64,000 bases of DNA from Bog-473 sp963736525. GTDB taxonomy: Bacteria; Actinomycetota; Acidimicrobiia; Acidimicrobiales; RAAP-2. Made by a program: the position numbers and the translations under genes. Each line of letters starts with the position of its first letter. Position 1 is the stretch's first letter. Where the stretch lies: NCBI GenBank assembly GCA_963736525.1, contig CAVTPF010000001.1, positions 1 through 64,000 of the forward strand, written 5' to 3'. The notes beneath the pieces were generated by a model. It saw only the letters and a program-made list of their open reading frames with translations, was not told the origin of the DNA and ran no database searches. Shown one piece after another: positions 9,123 through 16,754 of the stretch.

Positions 9123-9775
9123 GACATTTCAAAGATGAGCTTCGTCGACCCCACGCTGACCTCGTCCCCGCTGGCGAGGAGCTGCTCTCGGACCGGGGTG
9201 CCGTTGACCCTGGTGCCGTTGGTTGACCCGAGATCGGTGACGAACACGCCGTCACCCTGCCGCCGCAGCTCGGCATGGCGCCGGCTCACGTTGGAGTCCG
9301 GCAGGACGACGTCACACTCCGGGAGGCGGCCGATGACCAGGGGCTGCGAGCCGAGGACCACCCGCCGGCCGTCGGGAAGGACCAGCTCGGCCAGGAAGCC
9401 GCCGTCCTCGCTCTCGTGCACGTCGGCGCTGACCGTGAAGCGCCCGGGCTTGAGATTCGACCCCTCGAAGATCTCGACCTCGACCGGGCCCACGAACGAG
9501 TACCCCTCGATACGGGCATGCTCCCGGGCCGCGTCCGAGAGCTCGCGGGACAGCGCATCGATGAAGTTCGCGAAACGGTTGACGTCGGCGGGTGCGAGCG
9601 TCACCGCAAAGGCGTTGGGCGCGATCAGGCCGCGCACGCCCACCCGCCGGTGCAGATCCATCTCGCGCGTCAACCTCCGGCCGATTTCGACCGGCTGGAG
9701 GTTGCTTCGAAATGGCTTGGCCAACGTTCCCTCCACCAGACGCTCGAGTCGCTCCTCAAACTGCTGGAGTCCCAT
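9119..9775 (-). CDS. fhaA: FhaA: DUF3662 plus FHA domain protein
   Basis: 218 residues. Residues ~1-115 form the DUF3662 domain (starts MGLQQFEERLERLVEG) and ~140-218 an FHA domain with IGRLPECDV, SRRHAEL and DLGSTNGTRVN. In M. tuberculosis FhaA binds the phosphorylated pseudokinase domain of MurJ (MviN). Here murJ is present at the other end of the window, but its C-terminus is short and has no pseudokinase domain. The linker is much shorter than in mycobacterial FhaA, which is about 500 residues. First gene of the operon; the 133 bases upstream, up to tRNA-Leu, should hold its promoter. Confidence 0.92.
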   Translation of the reverse strand: MGLQQFEERLERLVEGTLAKPFRSNLQPVEIGRRLTREMDLHRRVGVRGLIAPNAFAVTLAPADVNRFANFIDALSRELSDAAREHARIEGYSFVGPVEVEIFEGSNLKPGRFTVSADVHESEDGGFLAELVLPDGRRVVLGSQPLVIGRLPECDVVLPDSNVSRRHAELRRQGDGVFVTDLGSTNGTRVNGTPVREQLLASGDEVSVGSTKLIFEMS

Positions 9776-9908
9776 GGTCTCCCAGAGACTACTGGGCCGG
9801 TGCGCTCAGCAGGGATTCGGCAGGCGTCTGACCTGGTCACCTGTGCCCCGAGTGGACCCCGGGCGAACCTGCGGCGGTCGCCCGCCGACTAGTGTTGTCC
9901 GGTCACCC

Positions 9909-9995
9909 GGGCGAGTGGCGGAATAGGCAGACGCGCAGGATTCAGGTTCCTGTGTCCGAAAGGATGTGGGGGTTCAAGTCCCCCCTCGCCCACCA
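9909..9995 (+). tRNA. tRNA-Leu (anticodon CAG)
   Basis: Acceptor strands GGGCGAG (9909-9915) and CTCGCCC (9985-9991) pair perfectly, the discriminator is A and CCA is encoded. The anticodon stem CAGGA/TCCTG encloses TTCAGGT, giving anticodon CAG for CUG codons. The T-arm contains GGTTCAAGTCC, and a class II variable arm is present as expected for leucine. Position beside fhaA equals leuT of mycobacteria. Confidence 0.95.
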
Positions 9996-10432
9996 ACCAA
10001 CCACCACCACAGCACACCCCCTCGCCCACCACCCCTCGCCCACCACTGACGGGTCTCGACAGAACTGGAGTGCTCCCACCGACGAAACCCGGGCCGACAG
10101 GGGCTGCTGGGGGCGCGTCTGGGCAGCGCGCTGGGCGTCCACCGCGACCGGCCCGGGCGAGATTCTGGCCCACGGCTCGGCGGCCAACCCCTTCCGTCAG
10201 CATGTATCTCGGACTGGGTGCCGTATCAGTTCTTCGTGGCAGCCTGGCCGACCCTCCACAAGGACGTTGCCCTGGCGCACTCGCTGGGCGTCGACAGGAA
10301 GATCCTGCTGCAAACGGCTGAGTCCACAATCGCCGAAATGGACGGGCGGGCGCAGCGGCGCGCCGACCGCTGGCGAATGAGCACCGACCAGGCGTCATCC
10401 CAACCCATTCAAGGCCACGGTCGCGCGTTTCG
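9996..10432. other. Gene-poor segment with a possible gene remnant
   Basis: Apart from the tRNA-end repeats, the stretch has no full gene. From GTG 10218 a plus-strand frame reads like protein for about 60 residues (VPYQFFVAAWPTLHKDVALA, later ILLQTAESTIAEMDGRAQRR) and then runs out into the antisense of the cyclase gene. I do not recognise it; it may be the tail of a lost gene left next to an integration site. Confidence 0.4.
10017..10045. repeat. Two extra copies of the tRNA-Leu 3' end
   Basis: The tRNA terminus CCCCCTCGCCCACCA recurs exactly at 10017-10031, and CCCCTCGCCCACCA follows directly at 10032-10045. Repeated tRNA 3' ends are typical scars of site-specific integration into a tRNA gene. 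No integrase gene is visible in the window. Confidence 0.75.
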
Positions 10433-11518
10433 TCAGGTGCTGAGACTGGACACGGCTACGGGTTCGTCGAAGCCCTTGAGTGATCGCCGGCCCGCTGTTT
10501 CGTGGGCGACATCAACGAGAAGCGTGGCGGTAGCGGTGTCAATGAGGACTTCGCCGGGGACGGCTTGCTCGGCGAGTCTCGCGGCGAGGTTTACGATCGG
10601 GCCGTAATAGTCGCCCCGCAGGGTTAGAACTTCGCCATAGCACAGGCCACCGCGAGGCTGGACGTCGCCAGTGAAGTCATTGACGAGCGCGAGCGCGATA
10701 CGTGCCGCGTCGTGGGCGCTGAGCGCGCTGAACATGACTTCGTCGCCGATGTGCTTGACGACCCTCCCGCCGAACGCGGACACGATGTCGAACGCCCTGG
10801 CTTCGAAGCGAGTCACCATTGCGACCAGGCCTCCGGGCGAGAGTTGTCGGGACAAGGGTGTGAAGCCGACAAGATCGACGAACCCGACGGCAAGGCGGGC
10901 CATCGACCGTTCGCTCACGTCTTGCTGGGTACGTCGCTGCCGTTGGATCGCCTCGAGCAGATGGTGGATGAACAGTGTTCCTAAACCCGGACCGATCTCC
11001 TGGGCGATTTCGCCTATCCTCGCCTCGGCCCGAACCCAGGAGATGAGATCGTCCTGTGCCGCTTCAAGGTGAACTTCCACGTCTTGAATGAAGGTACTCA
11101 CCGCAGCTTCGGCGATGCGAGAGATCGACATGCCGATCACGCGCAACAGGTTCTCAGCCGCGTCCTGGCTGAATTGCTCGCCGCCAACGGCCCCTTCCGC
11201 GCCTCCGCCGACGCGACCCAACACCGCCAGAAGAGCGACGTCATCGCTACTCAGCGAGGGACCAGACCGGTCGAGCGAAATACCGAACAAGCGATAGATC
11301 TCAATGAGGGTTTCCGTCGGAGCCCCGTACCGAGCAGCCACCTCGTCGACCGAAAACGTGAAATCACGGCTCAACACCACGTCGACAGCCAATGCGGGAA
11401 GCCGTCGGGCGACCGCGGCATGTTCTATCTGCGCGTCGGTTGCACCCAGACCACGCAATAGGTCAACAATCGCGGGATCGATCTTTGAGAGCTCCACGAC
11501 GACAGGCTGCCACATCAC
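10433..11518 (-). CDS. Class III adenylate/guanylate cyclase
   Basis: 361 residues. The C-terminal ~180 residues are a class III nucleotidyl cyclase domain: FVDLVGFT (first metal Asp), VVKHIGDEVMF (base-selecting Lys and second metal Asp) and GDYYGPIVNLAARL (second base-selecting residue, transition-state Asn and Arg). All catalytic residues are present, so the enzyme should be an active cAMP-forming homodimer. The N-terminal ~170 helical residues resemble the regulatory region of Rv1264-type pH-sensing cyclases. No membrane segment, so cytosolic. Base composition is visibly lower in GC than neighbouring genes, and the gene stands beside tRNA-end repeats, which suggests acquisition by transfer. 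Confidence 0.85.
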   Translation of the reverse strand: MMWQPVVVELSKIDPAIVDLLRGLGATDAQIEHAAVARRLPALAVDVVLSRDFTFSVDEVAARYGAPTETLIEIYRLFGISLDRSGPSLSSDDVALLAVLGRVGGGAEGAVGGEQFSQDAAENLLRVIGMSISRIAEAAVSTFIQDVEVHLEAAQDDLISWVRAEARIGEIAQEIGPGLGTLFIHHLLEAIQRQRRTQQDVSERSMARLAVGFVDLVGFTPLSRQLSPGGLVAMVTRFEARAFDIVSAFGGRVVKHIGDEVMFSALSAHDAARIALALVNDFTGDVQPRGGLCYGEVLTLRGDYYGPIVNLAARLAEQAVPGEVLIDTATATLLVDVAHETAGRRSLKGFDEPVAVSSLST

Positions 11519-11697
11519 CTCGACCAGCGGAGTGGCGTCAGATGACGAGCGTCACCAGGAACCTCGCAACCCTTCAGTTCGAGGACCTCCCAAAGCCACG
11601 CCCCGGATGCGGCGGTGCTCGGGGTCGTAGCCGGCGTCCGAGGAGACGTGCCTGTGGTCATCCGCCCGTCTCCGGTGACGGTACCGACGCACGTGAG

Positions 11698-13050
11698 CTA
11701 TGGAACCGAGTCACTGGCGAAGGTAATCGGGATTCGGATCGTCGCCGCGGGTGAGAGGAGCCCGGCATCGTTCACGTAGACGGCACAGGGCGCACTCGCG
11801 GTGCCGCACACCCGGGCGCCGACCTGGCCTTCCACGACGCGCAGGGTGGTCGAACCCGACCCGTCGGAGTCGGGAACCAGGATTCGTCCTGTCGCAAAAT
11901 CGCAATCGGTCTCGGTGGCTCCGGAGCATTCGACGATGTTCACGACGTTTCCCGGGAGGTATCCCGTCCACCGCACGGTGACCGTCTGCCCATTTGTCAG
12001 TCCCTTCGATGGCATGAGAGAGGCGCGTCGGTGGGTCGGCGGCGTGGGCGGAGGCGTGACGGTCAGTGACTGGCCAGGCCTTGGGGCGTAGCGAACGGCC
12101 GTCACACCCGGCTGGGCGTCGTGGGCGATGCGCGCACCCGCCTGCGTGGATCCCTCGAGGTAGCGGAGGAAGAAGTCGGTGCTGGTACGGGCGACACTCG
12201 GGAACCACTTGCTCCGGGGAGGTATCCAGTTCCCGTGGTTGGCGCCGAGCAAGCTCAAGAGCACCTTGGGGCCCTTCTGCTGATTGAACACCGACACCAT
12301 CTGGCCGTACGGCAGGAACCCGTCGTTCGTTCCATGAACCACGAGCATGGGTGGCTGTCCGTCAAAGACGTAGTGGCCCCCCGGGTACGCCTCAGGATCG
12401 CCCGAGAACACCGCGGCGGCCTTGACGCGTGGGTCCCGGCAGCAGGTGTTGAAGAATCCGAGCGTGGTGATGGCACCTTCGGAATGTCCTGCGACGCCGA
12501 CTGCGTTCGGCGAGATCAAGCCGCTCAGGGGGTCCGAGTGTGCTGCGGAGGCCAGCAGCATCGTGCTGATGACGAAGCTCACGTCGCCCGGCTGGTTGTA
12601 CACGTCGGCGGTGTCGACCCCCCCGGGCGTACCGCGACTGGTCAGGGGGAACTTCGGCGCGGCCACCACGAACCCGGCCGCAGCCCATGCGCTGAGCAAC
12701 GATTCGTACTCGCGCGGCAGGGTTCCGAGGCCGTGGGAGAAGACGATCAGCGGGTACGGCCCAGCCGCGGTGTCGGGCGCGGCGTTCGCCACTGGCGTCG
12801 CGGACGCTCGCACCGCCGCCGGATACCAGATGGTGGTGACGAGCGTCCGGCTCGGTAGGCCCGGTTCACCGTCGTGGGCGGGCGTCGAGCGCGAGTGGTC
12901 GACGAGTGTCTCGACCATCACCCCCACCCCGTGGTCGAGGGGCCTGTACGACGCATCGCCCGACCAGGCCCCGGCCGCCGGTGCCAGGTACACGGCGCCG
13001 ATGCCCCAGGCGGCCAGCAGCACGATCCCCCAGCGGCGCTTCAACGACAA
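11698..13050 (-). CDS. Secreted alpha/beta hydrolase with C-terminal neocarzinostatin-like domain
   Basis: 450 residues. An N-terminal signal/anchor (basic start, then a hydrophobic run to AAGA, ~8-28) precedes an alpha/beta-hydrolase domain: oxyanion region FSHGLGTL, nucleophile elbow GHSEG, Asp in VVHGTNDGF and His in LGANHGNW. The general shape is that of the platelet-activating-factor acetylhydrolase/chlorophyllase-like esterases. After a Pro-rich linker (~345) comes a ~100-residue beta domain (LTNGQTVTVRWTGYLPG, with CSG...C and VCGT...C cysteines) typical of the neocarzinostatin family. That domain binds small ligands in chromoproteins. Likely acts outside the membrane on an ester or lipid; substrate unknown. 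Confidence 0.8.
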   Translation of the reverse strand: MSLKRRWGIVLLAAWGIGAVYLAPAAGAWSGDASYRPLDHGVGVMVETLVDHSRSTPAHDGEPGLPSRTLVTTIWYPAAVRASATPVANAAPDTAAGPYPLIVFSHGLGTLPREYESLLSAWAAAGFVVAAPKFPLTSRGTPGGVDTADVYNQPGDVSFVISTMLLASAAHSDPLSGLISPNAVGVAGHSEGAITTLGFFNTCCRDPRVKAAAVFSGDPEAYPGGHYVFDGQPPMLVVHGTNDGFLPYGQMVSVFNQQKGPKVLLSLLGANHGNWIPPRSKWFPSVARTSTDFFLRYLEGSTQAGARIAHDAQPGVTAVRYAPRPGQSLTVTPPPTPPTHRRASLMPSKGLTNGQTVTVRWTGYLPGNVVNIVECSGATETDCDFATGRILVPDSDGSGSTTLRVVEGQVGARVCGTASAPCAVYVNDAGLLSPAATIRIPITFASDSVP

Positions 13051-13191
13051 CGCGGCGAACCCGAATCGGGAACGAGTGTCACCTCATGCATGCCACAATC
13101 TGGTTCGGCACGACGCACTTGTCCAGCACACGCACGGGCCGGGCCATTCTCTCCAGGCCCTCTCGAGGCCGCATCGGTTGCGTCGCCGGGA

Positions 13192-15438
13192 CTATTGGCA
13201 GGGAAGGCTCGAGAACCACGGCGGCGTCGATGGGGGCGGCGGTCCGGGCCACGTACCCCCAGGTGAGGTGAGCGCGTGGGCCTGACCCAACCCAGCCAGT
13301 TCCGGCGCCAACTCCATGCCGACGAAGATCCCACCGGATTGCGAGAAGTGCACGCCATCGCCGCAGCGGACGTTGACGGGCCCAACGGTGGGCGAGTAGT
13401 GCCCGCCCGGTGACACCACTGCGTTCAGGTCGAACACGTACACATTCCCACTCGACGCCGCCGCCACGTCCTGCATGATCGTATTGTCGGTGTCGACCCG
13501 GAGCGGATTGTCCTCCGGCCACGGTGTACCGGCCCCGGAGACGCCACTGTCGAAGTACGGGACGGTCAGGAACACCACGGCCGCTCCCCGGGAGCCGAGG
13601 ACGTCTGCCGCGCTGGTGAACCGGCTGTTCACGTAGCTGTCGAACGTGGGCTCACCGAGGTTCTGCCACGCGCCGTCGACCTGCTGGTTGAACGTCTCGC
13701 CGCGGGCGAGGTAGACGACCACGTCAGGGTTGTAGGCGTCGACCCACTGGCGCCAGGTGCTCAACAGCGAGTCAGCGTTGCCCGCAACGTCGCAGGGAGG
13801 CCCGGGCAGCACCGTGTACCAGAGCACCTGGACCTCGCCCTGCATGGACACGGAGCAGGAAGGCATTCCCTCGTTGACGACCTCGACGCCGTATTGCTTC
13901 GCCTCGAGCGCCAAGCCCACACCGAGTGAGCCCGCGAGGGAGTCGCCCACCAGGAGGACCTTGACGGGTTTGCTCGTCGAGGCCGGGGCGGCCCGGTTGA
14001 CGTCGGACGTGGCGGGAGCCCCCGCCGATGTCCGACCCTGGGAAGTCCTCGCGTTGACGGAGTCCACGACCAATTGGTGACCGGACATCGGCTGGACGGT
14101 CGGCCCCGCCGTGCGGCCGACCACCGGTGCGTGCAGTTGTTCCCCTTGCAGCGCCGTGGCCCCGACGGGCACCAGCGTGCTGACCAGCACAGCGCCGAGG
14201 GCGGCCGCGGCACCGACGGGAGCCACCATCGCCATGCGCCAGCGCCGGAGCGCGCCATGACGGACCGGCTTCTCCACAAGCTCGTAGCTCAGGGCGGCGA
14301 TCGCCACCGTCAGGACGACCCGGAGGACGAACAGTTGGTAGGTGCCCCAATCGAGCCGCCGGCCGCTCGTGACGAGCAGTATCGGCCAATACCAGAGGTA
14401 GATCCCGTATGAGATCCGGCCCAGCTGCGGCAGCGGTCGCAGCTCCAACAGGCGCACCACGAGAGAGCGGGGTGCGACGACGCATCCGAGGACCACCGCA
14501 CCCGCAGCCAGGCTGGCCGTCAGGAACCCGCCCCGGAAGGCGAAGGTCGACGTCTCGGCGGTCGTGGCCCACAGCGCGGCCGTACCGGCCACGCCCGCGA
14601 GGGCCAGGCCCGACGCAAGTCGCACGCACCGAGGTCGCCGGCTCGCCTGGCCCCAGAGCGTGAGCCCCACCGCGATGGCTGCGCCGACGAGCAGCGCCTG
14701 GGCGCGGGTGTCGGTGCCGTAGTAGGCCCGGGCGTCGTAACCGTGGGGAGCGAGATGCGCCATCAGGACGGCCGACGCCAGGGCGCCGACGCACACCAGG
14801 ACGAACAGGAGCACGAGCCGCCGCCGCTTCGCCCGCTCGGGATCGATCGGCGCCGGCCCAGGGACGAAGAGCCGGACTCGGTCGCGCCATGACGGGCTGG
14901 TGCCACCCCGTCCGGCCCCGAAGCCGAGCACGACGAGGACGACGATGGGCCACACCAAATAGAACTGCTCCTCGATGGCCAATGACCAGGTGTGGACCCA
15001 CGGCGACGGCTGGCTCGAGAGCGAGAAGTAGGGCACGCCGGCGTGGATCTGGTACCAGTTGGACGCGTAGAAGACCGTCGAGAGCGCGTTCTCGAACGCG
15101 CCCGAGGTGCTGAAGACGCCCGGCAACGTCGCCATCACGATTCCGATCACCGTGACCAGCAGGAACAGCGCCGGCAGGAGGCGCCGGGCTCGACGACCCC
15201 AGAAGTGCCGCAGGCCGATCGTCCCCGAGGCGCCCCACTCTCCGAGGAGCAACGACGTGATGAGGAAGCCCGACAACACGAAGAAGGCGTCGACTCCGTA
15301 GTAGCCGCCCGGTATCCAGCTCAAACCGGAGTGGAAGGCAATGATCGCCAGTACCGACAAGGCGCGGATCCCGTCGAGCCCGCCGATGTGCCCTCGCGTC
15401 AGCTCGGCCTCGCGTGCGTCAGCGTGACCTGTCTGCAC
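13192..15438 (-). CDS. Acyltransferase 3 / SGNH-domain O-acyltransferase (OafA type)
   Basis: 748-residue integral membrane enzyme that moves acyl groups across the membrane onto surface glycans. Residues ~15-400 are an acyltransferase-3 domain with ~10 helices: GLDGIRALSVL, the catalytic-type His in IAFHSGLSW, and VDAFFVLSGFLI. After a linker, the extracytoplasmic SGNH hydrolase-like domain starts at VLLVGDSLAGS (catalytic Ser) and ends with DGVHFSQSGG (Asp-x-x-His). Such fusions O-acetylate peptidoglycan, arabinogalactan or O-antigen. GTG 15438 is the start. Lies head-to-tail with the hydrolase gene (141 bases apart), suggesting co-transcription. Confidence 0.9.
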   Translation of the reverse strand: MQTGHADAREAELTRGHIGGLDGIRALSVLAIIAFHSGLSWIPGGYYGVDAFFVLSGFLITSLLLGEWGASGTIGLRHFWGRRARRLLPALFLLVTVIGIVMATLPGVFSTSGAFENALSTVFYASNWYQIHAGVPYFSLSSQPSPWVHTWSLAIEEQFYLVWPIVVLVVLGFGAGRGGTSPSWRDRVRLFVPGPAPIDPERAKRRRLVLLFVLVCVGALASAVLMAHLAPHGYDARAYYGTDTRAQALLVGAAIAVGLTLWGQASRRPRCVRLASGLALAGVAGTAALWATTAETSTFAFRGGFLTASLAAGAVVLGCVVAPRSLVVRLLELRPLPQLGRISYGIYLWYWPILLVTSGRRLDWGTYQLFVLRVVLTVAIAALSYELVEKPVRHGALRRWRMAMVAPVGAAAALGAVLVSTLVPVGATALQGEQLHAPVVGRTAGPTVQPMSGHQLVVDSVNARTSQGRTSAGAPATSDVNRAAPASTSKPVKVLLVGDSLAGSLGVGLALEAKQYGVEVVNEGMPSCSVSMQGEVQVLWYTVLPGPPCDVAGNADSLLSTWRQWVDAYNPDVVVYLARGETFNQQVDGAWQNLGEPTFDSYVNSRFTSAADVLGSRGAAVVFLTVPYFDSGVSGAGTPWPEDNPLRVDTDNTIMQDVAAASSGNVYVFDLNAVVSPGGHYSPTVGPVNVRCGDGVHFSQSGGIFVGMELAPELAGLGQAHALTSPGGTWPGPPPPSTPPWFSSLPCQ

Positions 15439-16127
15439 GCGCCACTCTCCCCAACCCCCTACCTGTTCGGCCCCGGGTCCCTCTTCCGACCTCCCCCCCA
15501 GGTCCGCCTAGCCCCGGCTCTGGTTGGGTGACCCCATACCCAGCGGGTCCTGGGACAAATCATGCAACGTCCCTCGCCGAACGTCGAATCTGGGCCGAGC
15601 GAGGCCGATCGCGGCGGGGCGGCTGACCCAGGTGCAGTCCGCCTCCTGCCTCTCCTCGACCGCGGATCTGGCGGCTACACCAGCGGGCGAGGGCACTCTG
15701 GGCCTCAGGCCGACGGCCACGCATCCGGTGGCACAAACGATCGTTTGGCTGGCGGCCCCAGAACCACATTGAAGGTCGAATCCCGGGACTCTAGATTCTG
15801 GGTCGCCGAGGCCACTCAGGGGTGCCCGCCGAGAATCGGTTTCTCGTCGTGCTTCGTCCTCGGGGTGAGGCTGACAAGCCAGAGGCGATTCGGGATCATC
15901 CGACGGGCGCTGCCCGCGGAAGACGAAGAGCTGATCGGAAGCCGTGCTGGCTGTCACGGCCACCGTCGTACATGAGTCTTCGCACAAGAAAGAGTCCTCC
16001 GTTGTCATTTCTCGCAGGTCGACCGACGTGCATCGCCGAGCGGTCACACGCGTCGCCCAACGGGCGGCGGCGGCCGTGGTATTCCGGCACTGCAGCCGAC
16101 GTCTCGAGGACGAACGACGAGGGTGCC
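15439..16127. other. Long non-coding stretch
   Basis: About 690 bases between divergent genes. Frames longer than 130 codons exist on both strands (15,508-16,047 minus; 15,562-15,975 plus), but their translations show no domain, signal or sensible composition. I see no tRNA or clear repeat. It should hold the promoters of the acyltransferase gene (leftward) and of the Thr-rich protein gene (rightward). Confidence 0.5.
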
Positions 16128-16724
16128 GTGAAACTGACCACCATCGTGACCATCGTGTGCCTCATCGGCCTCGCCATCGTGTTCGGGCTGGCGGCCGTCG
16201 GGGTGGGTCGTCCGAGTGTGATTCCGAGTCCCACTCTGACGACCCCCACGAACACGACCGGAATGAGTGCCACGACCACCACGACCGCCACCGCCAGCAG
16301 GCCCACGAACACGACGAGCACGACGCAGGCACGCTCCGACGGGTCCGCAGGGGTCACCGTCGCGGCCCCCAAATCGACGGCGCCGAGCGCCAAACGCCAC
16401 ACGTCGAGCGATGTTGCCGGCGCATCGCCGACATCGACGACCGCGGTGCGTACGGATCCCGTCACCGTGCAGTCCGCAACCACGACCACGTCGGGGCCCA
16501 CGACCGGAAAGCCGGTGACGACGACACCCGGTGCGCCCGTGACGACGACCACGTCCGGGACGCCGGTCACGACGACCACGGTGCCGGCGACGAGCACGAC
16601 GCTACCCGTGACGACCACGACGGTGCCGGTCACGACGACCACGGTGCCGGTCACGACGACCACGGTGCCGGTCACGATCCCGACGGTGCCGGTCACGATC
16701 CCGACGATTGCGGGGGTGCCATAG
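16128..16724 (+). CDS. Thr/Pro-rich membrane-anchored or secreted protein
   Basis: 198 residues from GTG 16128. VKLTT is followed at once by a hydrophobic helix (~6-26), then a long Thr/Ser/Pro-rich, low-complexity chain with no domain. The last third is a repeat of VPVTTTT changing to VPVTIPT. Such chains are usually disordered, often O-mannosylated and act as wall-spanning stalks. Mucin-like Thr tails also occur on PknB and PstP in this genome. The gene converges on the first TIG-repeat gene and may be part of the same surface system (inference). The start could lie elsewhere because the frame is open far upstream. Confidence 0.6.
   Translation: MKLTTIVTIVCLIGLAIVFGLAAVGVGRPSVIPSPTLTTPTNTTGMSATTTTTATASRPTNTTSTTQARSDGSAGVTVAAPKSTAPSAKRHTSSDVAGASPTSTTAVRTDPVTVQSATTTTSGPTTGKPVTTTPGAPVTTTTSGTPVTTTTVPATSTTLPVTTTTVPVTTTTVPVTTTTVPVTIPTVPVTIPTIAGVP
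16623..16706. repeat. Four 21-bp tandem repeats
   Basis: Units begin at 16623, 16644, 16665 and 16686; each starts GTGCCGGTCACGA and encodes VPVTTTT or VPVTIPT. Slippage here would lengthen or shorten the stalk in steps of seven residues without breaking the frame. Confidence 0.8.
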
Positions 16725-16754
16725 TCACCGGGCCGTCGCCCTGGGCCCGCCCTC

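Noticed and set aside
15770..15800. T-arm-like GGTCGAATCCCGGGACTC, possible tRNA
   Set aside because: No acceptor stem, D-arm or anticodon stem could be folded around it.
15508..16047. 180-codon minus-strand frame
   Set aside because: Translation has no domain, signal or plausible composition; long empty frames are common in high-GC DNA.
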